44,030 bases of DNA from positions 1,790,465 through 1,834,494 of the forward strand of contig CP070651.1 of assembly GCA_020354625.1 (NCBI GenBank). Reading direction: 5' to 3'. The DNA comes from Trueperaceae bacterium. Lineage in GTDB: Bacteria; Deinococcota; Deinococci; Deinococcales; Trueperaceae. A program made the translations under genes and the position numbers. Positions 32,270-41,086 of the stretch are shown in pieces. The notes under the pieces were generated by a model. That model did no database searches and was not told where the DNA came from. It worked only from the letters and a program-made list of their open reading frames with translations. Within the stretch, counting starts at the first letter, position 1; the number at the start of each line of letters is the position of its first letter.

Positions 32270-33805
32270 TCATCCCCGCAACGCCCTCCCCGGACGCGCG
32301 CCGGTGATCTTGCCGTCTTCGACGGCGAGCTCGCCGTTGACGAAAACGTAGGAGACGCCTTCGGCCAGCCGGCGGCTGTCTTCGTAGGTCGCGGTGTCGG
32401 TAACCGTTTCGGGGTCGAACACCGTGATGTCCGCAGCCATGCCGGGCCGCAACAACCCCCGGTCTGAAAGCCCGAAGCGGGTTGCGGGGGCAGCGGTCAT
32501 ATGGCGGATCATCTCCTCGAGGGTCAGGATGTTCTGCTCGCGCACGTAACGACCCAAAAAGCGGGCGAAGGCTCCCCAGCCGCGCGGGTGCGGCCGGCCG
32601 CCGACGTAGATGCCGTCGCTGCCCACCATGTGTGCCGGGTGGCGGGTCACAGCGATCAGGTCCTCTTCGCCGCGCCAGCGCTGGAACAGCACTACACCGA
32701 CCGCCATCTCCTCACCGATGAGCAGTTCACCGATGAACTCGGCCCGCGAGTGCCCGGACAGCTCGGCGGCCTCGGCGACATTCATACCGACGAAGCGCTG
32801 ATGCTCGGGCCTGCGCAAGTTGGCAAGCACCATGTCTTCGAAGCTGTAGGGGGAGCTCGAAACCCAGGCTTCGAGGGCTCGCTTGCCCTCGGGCCGGCGC
32901 AGCTTCTCCACCATTTGGGCGGTCGTACCGAAGTGGAGGTCCCGCGGCAAAACCAGCATCAACACCGTGCTCCCGGCCAGGTAGGGGTAGCCGTCGAAGG
33001 TTACCTCGATCCCGCGGTCTCGGCCCCGGTCGATCTCGGCCAGCATGGCGGCCTTGCAATTGAAGTGCGAGATGTGTACGGGCAGGCCGGCCTCTTCCCC
33101 GACACGCAGCGTCTCCTCGATGGCCGCTGTGGCACCATCGACATAGTCACGCATGTGGGTCACGAAAACACCACCGGGTGCAGCAGGCCGGGCGATTTCG
33201 ATCAGCTCATCGGTGCCGGCATGCAGACACGGCAGGTAGTCGAGGCCGGTCGACACACCGATCGCCCCCTGCTCGAGCCCACGCTCGATCAAGAGTTGCA
33301 TGCGGCGTATCTCATTCGGGTCGGGGGCACGCGACACATGCCCCATCACAGCGGCGCGCACCGTACCGTGCGGCACCAGGTAGGCCACGTTCAGAGCCGA
33401 CGCGCCGTCGAAACGGCTCAGGAACTCGTCCACCGACTCCCAATCGAATGCCAGGCCCACACCGCCGTTGATCGCCGCAAAGTAGCGTTCCAAGAAGGGA
33501 CGGGTCTCGGACGTCAGCGGCGCGTACGAGACACCGTCTTGACCGATGATATGGGTGGTAACGCCCTGCACCAGGGAGCCGTCGCAGTGGCCGCCCTCGA
33601 GGAGGGTCAGGTCGGAGTGAAGGTGGGCGTCGATGAAGCCCGGCGCTACGACCTGGTCCCCTACCTCGAGCACCCGGCGGGCGGTGGCCCCCTCGAGCCG
33701 GCCGACCGCTCCGATCTCACCACCCTGAATCCCGACATCGGCCCGGTACCAGGGAGTCCCCGTGCCGTCGACGACCCGTCCACCTCGAATCAGAACATCG
33801 AACAC
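32270..33805 (-). CDS. D-aminoacylase / N-acyl-D-amino-acid deacylase family amidohydrolase
   Basis: 511 residues, typical for the family. N-terminal MFDVLIRGGRVVDGTGTPWYRADVGIQGGEIGAVG leads to the metal-binding VVAPGFIDAHLHSDLTLLEGG. Further landmarks are LVQGVTTHIIGQDG, GVSTGLDYLPC, VTHMRDYVDGATAAIEE, HISHFNCKA, and the catalytic-Asp segment ARHPAHMVGSDGIYVGG (here TRHPAHMVGSDG). It should release fatty or acetyl groups from N-acyl-D-amino acids in the cytoplasm. GTG start with AGAGGTGG upstream. It lies 103 bp after the D-threonine-aldolase-like gene in the same direction, suggesting a shared D-amino-acid pathway. Confidence 0.9.
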   Translation of the reverse strand: MFDVLIRGGRVVDGTGTPWYRADVGIQGGEIGAVGRLEGATARRVLEVGDQVVAPGFIDAHLHSDLTLLEGGHCDGSLVQGVTTHIIGQDGVSYAPLTSETRPFLERYFAAINGGVGLAFDWESVDEFLSRFDGASALNVAYLVPHGTVRAAVMGHVSRAPDPNEIRRMQLLIERGLEQGAIGVSTGLDYLPCLHAGTDELIEIARPAAPGGVFVTHMRDYVDGATAAIEETLRVGEEAGLPVHISHFNCKAAMLAEIDRGRDRGIEVTFDGYPYLAGSTVLMLVLPRDLHFGTTAQMVEKLRRPEGKRALEAWVSSSPYSFEDMVLANLRRPEHQRFVGMNVAEAAELSGHSRAEFIGELLIGEEMAVGVVLFQRWRGEEDLIAVTRHPAHMVGSDGIYVGGRPHPRGWGAFARFLGRYVREQNILTLEEMIRHMTAAPATRFGLSDRGLLRPGMAADITVFDPETVTDTATYEDSRRLAEGVSYVFVNGELAVEDGKITGARPGRALRG

Positions 33806-33908
33806 CTTCCACCTCTCATAAAAGCGGGAGACTCCCCTCTATAGAACCAGGGTTCATGTGCACCAGGTAGATACGTGGGACAAACTTGACGGGCGAGGGC
33901 GAACCGCT

Positions 33909-35114
33909 CTACCAGACATGTCCGCGCGCCGCCACCGGCCACACCTCTTCGACCACACCGTCCCTGACCCCGAGCAAGACGGTCGCCAGGTTCACAGTCG
34001 GGCAGACGTGCACCGGCACCACGTCGACAACCTGACCCAGGTGCAAGTCACACCGCGCGGGATCGTATTCGACGACCCCGTGTTCTTCCGACAAAGAGGT
34101 GATCACCGCCCCGGGAAACGGTTCACGGGTCTGCCCGTCGCGGACGATCCCGTAGCCGCTAAGCCGTAAGTTGGGCAGCTTGTGCTTGGTCTCTGCCGAG
34201 AAGACCTTCGAGCCGGCATCGAGCACCGCCCGGCCAGGGTGGGGCAGGCTGGCCACCATCGTCCGCATGCTGAGGGCGCAGTCTTCGAGCCGGCAGATGC
34301 CTGGCCCCACATGGGTGCCGCCGTAGAAGATGTACTCGCCCGGTTGGACTTCGGTGATGCCCGGCGTGCGAGCCACCAGCTTGGCGCTCGGGGTGGAACC
34401 GGCCACCACCTCCTCGACCGGCACGCCTGCCGCACGAACCTGTTCGGCCAGCTCGACGAGGAGCCGTCCTTCCTCGTCGGCGGTGGCCTCGATGTCCTCG
34501 GGGCCGTAGTCCCGAGGCTCAGGACTGTAAAACCAGTCGAGCCCCCGGTAGCCGAGAATGCCGGCGAAGCGGACGCTCGGCAGCGAGGCGAGGAGCTGGG
34601 CCAGCTCGGAAACCCGTTCGAACGCGATACCGGTCCGGCCCGTCTGACCGCTCGTATCCGAAATGTTGACCTCGATATAGAGCGAGATCTCGACCCCGGC
34701 TGCCCGGCAGGCGTCTGAAATGGCCTGTGCCGCTGCAGGGTCGTCGACGAGGCAGCTCGTCTTTACCCCGCTCGCCGCCAACGAGACGAGACGGCGCAGT
34801 TTGGCCTCGCCGACGGGCTGGTAGACCACGAAGATGTCGTCGATCCCGGCCTCGGCCATCACCGAAGCCTCCCCGAGCTTGGCGGTGGCGATGCCGGCTG
34901 CCCCGTAGGCGAGCTGCCGCTTGGCGAGGGCGGGGATCTTATGCGTCTTGATGTGGGGCCGGAGCTTCACGCCATATTGGGCGACCGTCTCGGCCATGTC
35001 TTCGAGGTTGCGCTCCATGATCTCGAGGTCGACGACCCAGCAAGGGGTTTCGAGGTCCGTTACGGAGCTACCAACCCGCCAGGATGGGGGGAGGGTGGGG
35101 GGCTGTATGTTCAT
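33909..35114 (-). CDS. D-threonine aldolase/D-serine dehydratase-like PLP enzyme
   Basis: 401 residues, fold type III (alanine-racemase-like barrel). The PLP lysine is K56 in LRPHIKTHKIPALAKRQL. GILGYRGLDW, VEEVVAGSTPSAKLV and EYIFYGGTHVG line the active site. The C-terminal metal motif is H-x-C in VVPVHVCPTVNLA, which separates this family from racemases. Members cleave D-3-hydroxyamino acids or deaminate D-serine; specificity cannot be told. No Shine-Dalgarno precedes the ATG; a TATGGT hexamer 14 nt upstream could give a very short leader. It probably feeds, or is fed by, the adjacent D-aminoacylase. Confidence 0.87.
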   Translation of the reverse strand: MNIQPPTLPPSWRVGSSVTDLETPCWVVDLEIMERNLEDMAETVAQYGVKLRPHIKTHKIPALAKRQLAYGAAGIATAKLGEASVMAEAGIDDIFVVYQPVGEAKLRRLVSLAASGVKTSCLVDDPAAAQAISDACRAAGVEISLYIEVNISDTSGQTGRTGIAFERVSELAQLLASLPSVRFAGILGYRGLDWFYSPEPRDYGPEDIEATADEEGRLLVELAEQVRAAGVPVEEVVAGSTPSAKLVARTPGITEVQPGEYIFYGGTHVGPGICRLEDCALSMRTMVASLPHPGRAVLDAGSKVFSAETKHKLPNLRLSGYGIVRDGQTREPFPGAVITSLSEEHGVVEYDPARCDLHLGQVVDVVPVHVCPTVNLATVLLGVRDGVVEEVWPVAARGHVW

Positions 35115-35225
35115 GTATCTGGTGTTTTACCATAACGCTTAAAGAGGCACGAACATAGACGCTGGTCCAGGCCAGACGTCTTCCGTTGACACACCGCTAT
35201 CGGCGGGTACCAAAGGAGAGAGAAC

Positions 35226-36059
35226 GTGATCGACTACCACACCCACGTCGGCGAGCAGGCCCACTACAGCGAGGAGTTTCTGACCGAGGGCTTCAAGATG
35301 CGCAACGCTCCGGCGCTCAAAACGACGCTTCAAGAGCACACCGCGGCGGTGGCCAAGGTCACCCACGCCGTGGTACTGGCCTTTCGCAGTCGCCACCTCG
35401 GCTTCAACGTCCCCAACGAATACGTAGCCGAGTACTGCCGCAGAGACCCCGAGAAACTGCTCGGCTTCGCTTCGGTCGACCCCCACGACCACAACGCCCT
35501 GGCAGAACTCAAGGAGTGCATCGAAGTCCTCGGGCTGAAAGGGCTCAAGACCAGCCCCATCTACCAGGGTTACGACCCCATGGACGAGCGGATGCTGCCG
35601 CTCTACCGCTACTGCGAGGACAACGGGGTGCCCATCTTGACGCACCACGGCACCACCTTCCCGCGGCGCGCGCCGATGAAATGGGCCCATCCCGAACAGG
35701 TCGAACAGGTGGCTCTGGCCTTCCCGGAACTGCGCATCATCATCGCGCACCTCGGCCACCCGTGGGAGACCGAAACGATCAGCGTGGTCCGCAAACACCC
35801 CCACGTCTACAGCGACGTCTCGGGGCTCTTCTACCGGCCCTGGCAGCTCTACAACTCGCTGATGCTCTGCTACGAGTACGGCGTCTGGGACAAACTGCTC
35901 TTCGGCACCGACTATCCGGTCACGACCTTCGACGAGGCGGTGGCCGGGCTACGCAAAATGGCCGGCTACGCCGAAAAGATGCCCTTTCCGGGGTTCGGCG
36001 CCGAGCACATCGAAGCGCTCTTGAATAACGACGTGCTGGCTGAGCTGAACCTCGTCTGA
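35226..36059 (+). CDS. Amidohydrolase 2-family metal hydrolase
   Basis: 277 residues, TIM-barrel amidohydrolase (PF04909 type). Metal ligands: H5 and H7 in MIDYHTHVG, His in ILTHHGTTF, His in IIAHLGHPWETE and Asp in LLFGTDYPVTTFDEA. This group includes aminocarboxymuconate-semialdehyde decarboxylase-like and 4-sulfomuconolactone-like hydrolases; the substrate is unknown. GTG start with AAAGGAG 5 nt upstream. It begins a plus-strand run with an oxidoreductase (28 bp gap) and an unknown 414-residue protein, likely one operon. It is divergent from the D-amino-acid genes. Confidence 0.88.
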   Translation: MIDYHTHVGEQAHYSEEFLTEGFKMRNAPALKTTLQEHTAAVAKVTHAVVLAFRSRHLGFNVPNEYVAEYCRRDPEKLLGFASVDPHDHNALAELKECIEVLGLKGLKTSPIYQGYDPMDERMLPLYRYCEDNGVPILTHHGTTFPRRAPMKWAHPEQVEQVALAFPELRIIIAHLGHPWETETISVVRKHPHVYSDVSGLFYRPWQLYNSLMLCYEYGVWDKLLFGTDYPVTTFDEAVAGLRKMAGYAEKMPFPGFGAEHIEALLNNDVLAELNLV

Positions 36060-36087
36060 TGCGGGGTTCGATGCCGAGGGAGATCCG

Positions 36088-37068
36088 GTGACGCTGAAGG
36101 CCGCGGTGGTCGGCGCCGGCATGATGGGAAAGCTTCACGCTGCGGCCTGGGCCATCCAAGAGGGATCGGAACTGGTGGCAGTGGTCGATGCACAGGGGGA
36201 TCTCGCCGAGGCGACGGCGAGCGGGTACGGGGCCACAGCGAGTGCCGAGCTCGAGCCGGTCCTCGGGGAGATCGACGTCTTGAGCATCTGCACCCCACCC
36301 CACGCCCACCGGGCACAGGTCGAAGCCGCCTGCCGCGCGGGGGTGCACGTGCTGCTGGAAAAACCGGCCGCCATGAACCTGACGGACTTCGACGCCATGC
36401 AAAAAGCGGTTGCCGACAGTGGGATCCGGCTCATGGTGGGCATGACCCACCGCTTCTACCCGGAGAGCCAGGCGGCGGCCGGGTACCTCGCCGGCGGCGC
36501 GGCCGGTGAGATCATCAGCATGAACGAAACCTTGCAGCTCGACGCCTCGAGCCTGCCCGATTGGTACTTCGACCGCGAGGCTGCGGGTGGCGGAATACTC
36601 CTCACCAACGGCATCCACGCCCTCGACCGGTTTCTGTGGCTGAGCGGGGCCGAAAGCGCGCGGTTGGAGCGCACTACGCTGCGCAACCTGGGCGGCCGCG
36701 GCGACGTGGAAGACTTCGCCGAGCTCGAGCTGAGCCTCGATACGGGTGTGAGGGCCCATGTGCAGCTCCTCTGGCAGGCCGGGGCCTCCGGCGACGCCCG
36801 GCTCGATATCGTCTGCCAGCGGGCCACACTGCGGATCGAAGCCTGGAAGGGCTTTACAGTCTTCGGTCCCGAGATGCGCGAAGAGCTATTCTACCCGACC
36901 GACATGGACTTCTTGGAGCGGACGCTCAGGGGTATCCGCGGTGAGACCGCAGCCCTGTCGGCAGCAGTGCGCGGAGAAGAAGCGCTGACGTCGAGCTTGG
37001 AGGAGAACCGGCAGGCGTTCGCCCTGATCGACCAGGCCTATAAAAAGGTCGGAGAGGTGGGATTGTGA
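36088..37068 (+). CDS. Gfo/Idh/MocA-family oxidoreductase
   Basis: 326 residues. Rossmann NAD(P) motif VVGAGMMGKLHAAAW at the N-terminus, ICTPPHAHRAQVEAACRAGVHVLLEKPAAMN with the conserved EKP lysine, GMTHRFYPESQAAA, then the C-terminal alpha/beta domain with GGGILLTNGIHALDRFLWL supplying the usual catalytic His. Family members oxidise or reduce sugars, inositols or related polyols. GTG start with GGGAGA 4 nt upstream. It overlaps the next gene by 4 bp (GTGA), so the two are translationally coupled. Substrate unknown. Confidence 0.9.
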   Translation: MTLKAAVVGAGMMGKLHAAAWAIQEGSELVAVVDAQGDLAEATASGYGATASAELEPVLGEIDVLSICTPPHAHRAQVEAACRAGVHVLLEKPAAMNLTDFDAMQKAVADSGIRLMVGMTHRFYPESQAAAGYLAGGAAGEIISMNETLQLDASSLPDWYFDREAAGGGILLTNGIHALDRFLWLSGAESARLERTTLRNLGGRGDVEDFAELELSLDTGVRAHVQLLWQAGASGDARLDIVCQRATLRIEAWKGFTVFGPEMREELFYPTDMDFLERTLRGIRGETAALSAAVRGEEALTSSLEENRQAFALIDQAYKKVGEVGL

Positions 37069-38309
37069 GCAAACACGTACCGGACCGCGGGCTCTTCGTC
37101 TACCCTTGGGATCTGCTCGGAGAGGGGGTGGCACCGACGCTGTCGGCGCTCAAAAACGACACCCTCTGTTCGGTGGTCGGCCTCAACTGCAGCTACCACA
37201 GCGGACGGTTCTTTCACCCGCGGCACCCCGAGGGCGGCACCTTGCCGTATTTCAGAGGCCGGCTCAACCACCGCCTCGGCGGCGCGGTCTCGTTCCGCCC
37301 CATGGCCGAACTCTACGGCGACGCCCCCTTGCCACCGGTCGAGGAGCCGCTGGTCGAAGCCGGGGTGCTGGCCGAAGCGCGCGACGCCTGCCGGGAGCTC
37401 GGCCTCGGCTTCAACCTGTGGACGGTGGTGCTCCACAACTCCACCCTCGGCGGCGCTCACCCCGAACTCTGCGAACAGAACGTCTTCGGCGACGTCTACC
37501 GCTTCGCACTCAACCCCGCTCACCCGTCGGTGCGCCACTACGCCCGCGCCCTGGTCGAAGACATCTGCCGGCAATTCCAACCCGACACCATCATGCTCGA
37601 AAGCCCCACCTACCTCGGCTTCGTCCACGGCGATCACCACGAACTGATCTTGGCCAACCTCGACGAGCTGACCCAGCTCCTTTTGAGCCTCGGCTTCAGC
37701 GAGGCCTCGCGGCGGGGAGCGGAGCAACACGGCTGCAAGGTCGAGGTGCTCGAGCACGAGGTGAGAGACCTCCTCGCCGTGCTGATCGAAGACGAGCGCG
37801 GTGCGCTCTCTCACGAGTTCCGCTACGGCGAGCCGGTCTCGCTCCTGCTCGACTACCCCGAGGTCTACAGCTACCTCCGCTACCGGCTGGATGTGGTCAC
37901 CAGCTTGCTGGCCGAGCTGCGCGAGGTGGCCGCCGGCTACGGCGTCAAGGTGGGCGTGACCAGCTCGATCTTCACCCGGCCGGCCTCACGCGCCTGGATG
38001 GAGGGGACCTCGCTCCGGGCGGCGTCGCAAGCGGTCGACGCGCTCTTAAGCGTCAGCTACTTCCCCGACCCGGCCGCGGTCCGAGGCGATATCCGCTGGG
38101 TCAAGACGCTGATAGAAGGGCGTCCCTTCGACGTGGCACTCGACGCCGGGCACCCCGACGCGCTCTCGGAAGAAAACCTCGTGGCCAAGGCCCGCATCGC
38201 AGCCGCGGAAGGGGCCGGTGCGGTCTTTTACTACAACTACGGTCTCTTGACCCGGCGGCGGCTCGGCTGGGTGGAGAGCGCCAACCGGGCGCTTCTGGAA
38301 GGGGCGTGA
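37065..38309 (+). CDS. Protein of unknown function, possibly a TIM-barrel enzyme
   Basis: 414 residues, soluble, no signal peptide. Motif-like parts include GLFVYPWDLLGEG, GLNCSYHSGRFFHPRHPEGGTLPYF, GLGFNLWTVVLHNSTLGGAHPELCEQNVFGDVYRFALNPAHPSVRHYARALVEDI, PDTIMLESPTYLGFVHGDHHE and VGVTSSIFTRPASRAWMEG. Alternating strands ending in charged residues and long helices look like a glycosidase-type (beta/alpha)8 barrel, with candidate acids in MLES and VALDAGHPD. I do not recognise a named family. It overlaps the oxidoreductase gene by 4 bp, so it probably acts on the same substrate. Confidence 0.8.
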   Translation: MSKHVPDRGLFVYPWDLLGEGVAPTLSALKNDTLCSVVGLNCSYHSGRFFHPRHPEGGTLPYFRGRLNHRLGGAVSFRPMAELYGDAPLPPVEEPLVEAGVLAEARDACRELGLGFNLWTVVLHNSTLGGAHPELCEQNVFGDVYRFALNPAHPSVRHYARALVEDICRQFQPDTIMLESPTYLGFVHGDHHELILANLDELTQLLLSLGFSEASRRGAEQHGCKVEVLEHEVRDLLAVLIEDERGALSHEFRYGEPVSLLLDYPEVYSYLRYRLDVVTSLLAELREVAAGYGVKVGVTSSIFTRPASRAWMEGTSLRAASQAVDALLSVSYFPDPAAVRGDIRWVKTLIEGRPFDVALDAGHPDALSEENLVAKARIAAAEGAGAVFYYNYGLLTRRRLGWVESANRALLEGA

Positions 38310-38310
38310 C

Positions 38311-38529
38311 GGGTCCGGCAGCGACACCCCGCGATATGACGGCTCCAAGACGCCGCAGAAGGTTTTCCCCTAGTTCTTCGCACGTGATATCCTGCTGCTG
38401 GCACCGGTCATCAACCTCGACCAGGCCCAGGATCCGCTCGGCAAGCTCACAGCGCTGCCGCTCAGGATCGAGGGCGCTTGCGCCTCGCCGGTGCGGGCGC
38501 TGTGGATCGAGGGAGAGAAGACCCCATAG
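38311..38529 (+). pseudogene. Cyclase-family (kynurenine formamidase-like) C-terminal remnant
   Basis: A frame right after the 414-residue gene reads GSDTPRYDGSKTPQKVFP, a TAG stop at 38371, then FFARDILLLAPVINLDQ and LTALPLRIEGACASPVRALWIEG. The latter matches the end of PF04199 cyclases (LPLKIRGGTGSPVRA-type). The N-terminal ~170 residues, with the HxGTHxDxP metal motif, are absent. It looks like a deletion remnant with an in-frame stop, 12 bp before the next gene's start. Confidence 0.62.
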
Positions 38530-38541
38530 GGAGGTAGAACC

Positions 38542-40044
38542 ATGAAAAAAACCCTTCGTAGAACGGCCTTCAAGCTCTTCAGCGCCGCGCTCGTCAGCCT
38601 GGTGCTGACGCTGGGCGGCCTGTCGCTGGCACAAGGCGGCGGTGTGCTGCAGATCGGTGTTAACGGCGACATCGACAACTTCGACCCCGCCTTCAACCAA
38701 CTGATCCAGTACTCGGCCACTATCGGCGGCACCGTATTCAACGCCCTGGTGAGCCTGGACGAGAACATGAATATCGTCCCCGGCCTGGCCGAGTCCTGGG
38801 AGCAAGTCGACGACACCACCTGGGTTTTCAACCTGCGCCAGGGGGTCACCTTCCACAACGGTGACGCCTTCAGCGTAGCGGACGTTCTCCACACCTTCGA
38901 CCGCACCCTCGAGCAGGGACTGATCTTCGCCAACAAGCTCGAGCCGATCGCCGAGGCAGAGGCCGTGGACGACCACACCCTTAGATTGACGCTCGAGTTT
39001 CCGGTGGCCACATTGCTCGACGACCTCACCCTGGTGGCGATCACCCCCCAAGGTGTGACCGACGAGGACCTGAAGCAGAACCCGGTCGGCACCGGCCCGT
39101 TCCGCTTCGTCAGCTGGACGCCCAACGAGACGACCGTGCTCGAGCGAAACCCGGACTACTGGGAAGCGGGCAAGCCTGCGCTCGACGGCATTACCCTGCG
39201 GGTGCTCGGTGACGCAGCCACGCGGATCGCCAACCTGCTCTCAGGCGAAGTCGACGCGCTCTACGACGTCCCCGTCGCCGACGCACAAGCCGTCGCCGGC
39301 GACCCCAACGTAGTGTTCCAACAGCCGAGCGCCAGTGGCAGCCTCTTCTTGATCGAGCTCGGCATAGCCAACAACGAAGCGCTACAAGACCAGCGCGTAC
39401 GCCGCGCCCTGGCCCACGCCCTCGACAAGGAGACGATCCAGCAGGTGGCCTACTTCGGCCAGGGTGAGATCATCTGTTCGCCGCTACCGGCCTTCTCCTG
39501 GGCCTACGAAGCGCAGGACTGCCCCGCCTTCGACCTCGAGCAGGCCGCGGCGCTCCTCGCTGAGGCCGGTCACAGCGACCTCGAGCTCGGCATCGAAGTG
39601 ATCAGCGGCGTCAAGGTGATGGAAGACATCGCCACCATCTGGCAGGCGAGCCTGGCGGAGATCGGCGTGACCCTAAACGTCAACAGCACCGCGGTGAGTA
39701 TCTGGCTCGACCGCTACATCGGCAAGACCTACGATATGACCACCAACTGGTTCAACCTGTCAGCCGATCCCAACTCCATGTTCGATATCATCTACAAGCC
39801 GCTACTCGACAACGTATACGACAACGAGCCGATGCGCGCCAAGATCCTCGAGGCCGCCTCGCTCAGCGACCAGTCCGCCCGCACCGAGATCTACCAGGAG
39901 CTGCAGCGCGAAACGGTCGAGACCATTGCGCCTTTGATCGTAGTGCAGTCCCAGCCGCTCCTGGCGCTGACCTCGAGCTCGGTCGAGGGCTGGAAAATGA
40001 ACGGCAAGAACCTGCTCCTTCTCAACGACGTCACGGTGGAGTAA
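38542..40044 (+). CDS. Peptide-type ABC transporter substrate-binding protein (SBP family 5)
   Basis: 500 residues. Signal peptide at 1-31 (KKTLRRTAFKLFSAALVSLVLTLGGLSLAQ). The family 5 pattern follows: GVNGDIDNFDPAFNQLIQYSATIGGTVFNALVSLDENMNIVPGLAESWEQVDDTTWVFNLRQGVTFHNGDAFSVADVLHTFDR, NPVGTGPFRFVSW and ERNPDYWEAGKPALDGI. It binds a peptide, opine, nickel chelate or glycoside outside the membrane and hands it to the two permeases downstream. GGGAGG lies 7 nt before the ATG. Two hairpins follow its stop, as is common where the binding protein must be made in excess. Confidence 0.93.
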   Translation: MKKTLRRTAFKLFSAALVSLVLTLGGLSLAQGGGVLQIGVNGDIDNFDPAFNQLIQYSATIGGTVFNALVSLDENMNIVPGLAESWEQVDDTTWVFNLRQGVTFHNGDAFSVADVLHTFDRTLEQGLIFANKLEPIAEAEAVDDHTLRLTLEFPVATLLDDLTLVAITPQGVTDEDLKQNPVGTGPFRFVSWTPNETTVLERNPDYWEAGKPALDGITLRVLGDAATRIANLLSGEVDALYDVPVADAQAVAGDPNVVFQQPSASGSLFLIELGIANNEALQDQRVRRALAHALDKETIQQVAYFGQGEIICSPLPAFSWAYEAQDCPAFDLEQAAALLAEAGHSDLELGIEVISGVKVMEDIATIWQASLAEIGVTLNVNSTAVSIWLDRYIGKTYDMTTNWFNLSADPNSMFDIIYKPLLDNVYDNEPMRAKILEAASLSDQSARTEIYQELQRETVETIAPLIVVQSQPLLALTSSSVEGWKMNGKNLLLLNDVTVE

Positions 40045-40061
40045 AACGACCGTGATCTTGC

Positions 40062-40079
40062 CGACACGCTAGCGTGTCG
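40062..40079. promoter_or_regulatory. Perfect 18-bp dyad after the binding-protein gene
   Basis: CGACACGCTAGCGTGTCG, with CTAG at the centre and no loop. It could be an mRNA 3' stabilising hairpin or a protein-binding site. Confidence 0.5.
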
Positions 40080-40081
40080 CA

Positions 40082-40114
40082 CGCGTTCCCGGAGGGATAC
40101 TCCCCGGGAACGCG
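40082..40114 (+). terminator. Intercistronic hairpin between binding protein and permease
   Basis: An 11-bp stem CGCGTTCCCGG/CCGGGAACGCG with an 11-nt loop is followed by AATTTC, 13 bp before the permease ATG. It is likely partial termination or processing that lowers permease expression. Confidence 0.6.
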
Positions 40115-40126
40115 AATTTCGACCCC

Positions 40127-41086
40127 ATGTTCTATTTCGTGCTCCGCAGGGCCTCCGAAGTCCTCTTAAGCGTCGTGCTGGTCAGCTTCTTGGTCTTCGC
40201 CATGATGGTGGCCGCACCGGGTGATCCAGCCATGATGCTGATGGGCCAGGCCGCCGCCAGGTCGGAGAACCAGGCGACGCTCGAGCGGTTGCGGCGTGAG
40301 ATGGGCCTCGACAAGCCCGTCTATGTTCAGTACGGGCTCTGGCTCGGCAAGGTAGTGCGGGGGGATCTCGGGGTCTCGTTCCGCAGCGGCCGCCCGGTAG
40401 CGGAGCTGATCACCGGGCGCCTGCCGGCCACCTTGCAACTGCTGTTCGTGTCGGTGCTGGTCTCGCTGCTCATCTCCATCCCGCTGGCGGTGGTGGCGGC
40501 GCTCACGGCCTCGAGCTGGCTCGACCGGCTGACGATCTTTTTCTCGGTCGGTGGGGTGGCGATCCCCGGCTTCTGGCTCGGCTTGATCTTGATCCTCGTC
40601 TTCTCGGTGCAGCTCGGCTGGTTACCGCCGTCTGGCTACACCTCGATCCTGGAGGATCCGGTCGACAACCTCAAGCGCTCAGCCATGCCGGTCGCCACGC
40701 TGTCTGTCTACTTGATCGCCACCTTCACCCGCTTTTTGCGCGGCGACCTCATCGAGGTGCTGCGCCAGGACTATATCCGCACCGCCGCCGCCAAGGGGCT
40801 CGGCCGCAGCGCTCTGTTGTGGCGACACGCCCTACGAAACGCCCTGCCGTCCTTGTGGACCGTGGTAGGCATCGAAACCGGTACGCTCCTGGGCGGGGCC
40901 ATCATCGTCGAAGTGGTGTTCGGCTGGTCGGGGATCGGCTGGCTGGCGGTGCAGGCGGTGATCAACAACGACTACGCCATCGTGCAGGGAGTGGTGCTCT
41001 TTGTGGCGCTCGGCTTCGCGCTGATCACGCTGCTCACCGATATCGGCTACGCCTGGCTCGATCCCCGTTTACGGGAGGCCTCGTGA
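40127..41086 (+). CDS. ABC transporter permease (DppB type)
   Basis: 319 residues, six membrane segments: VLLSVVLVSFLVFAMMVAAPG-like TM1 (as EVLLSVVLVSFLVFAMMVA), then four in the middle and a last one near FVALGFALITLLTDIGYAWLDPRL. The TMD-NBD coupling loop (EAA motif) is AAAKGLGRSALLWRHALRNALPSL. GEYG-like PVYVQYGLWLGKVVRGDLGVSF and the SGRPVAELITGRLPATLQL periplasmic part are typical of DppB/OppB. No Shine-Dalgarno is visible before the ATG, because a hairpin occupies that space. The next permease starts within its stop (GTGA overlap). Confidence 0.93.
   Translation: MFYFVLRRASEVLLSVVLVSFLVFAMMVAAPGDPAMMLMGQAAARSENQATLERLRREMGLDKPVYVQYGLWLGKVVRGDLGVSFRSGRPVAELITGRLPATLQLLFVSVLVSLLISIPLAVVAALTASSWLDRLTIFFSVGGVAIPGFWLGLILILVFSVQLGWLPPSGYTSILEDPVDNLKRSAMPVATLSVYLIATFTRFLRGDLIEVLRQDYIRTAAAKGLGRSALLWRHALRNALPSLWTVVGIETGTLLGGAIIVEVVFGWSGIGWLAVQAVINNDYAIVQGVVLFVALGFALITLLTDIGYAWLDPRLREAS

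Noticed and set aside
32501-33844. 447-residue frame antisense to the D-aminoacylase gene
   Set aside because: Same reason: shadow of a real, motif-complete gene.
33877-33885. GGGACAAAC upstream of the D-aminoacylase gene as another DosR-like box
   Set aside because: Only the left half is present; no CCCT-like second half and no matching -10.
37106-38545. 479-residue alternative frame over the 414-residue gene
   Set aside because: Extremely Arg/Pro-rich, as expected for an out-of-frame reading of GC-rich DNA; the 414-residue frame has coupled starts and normal composition.
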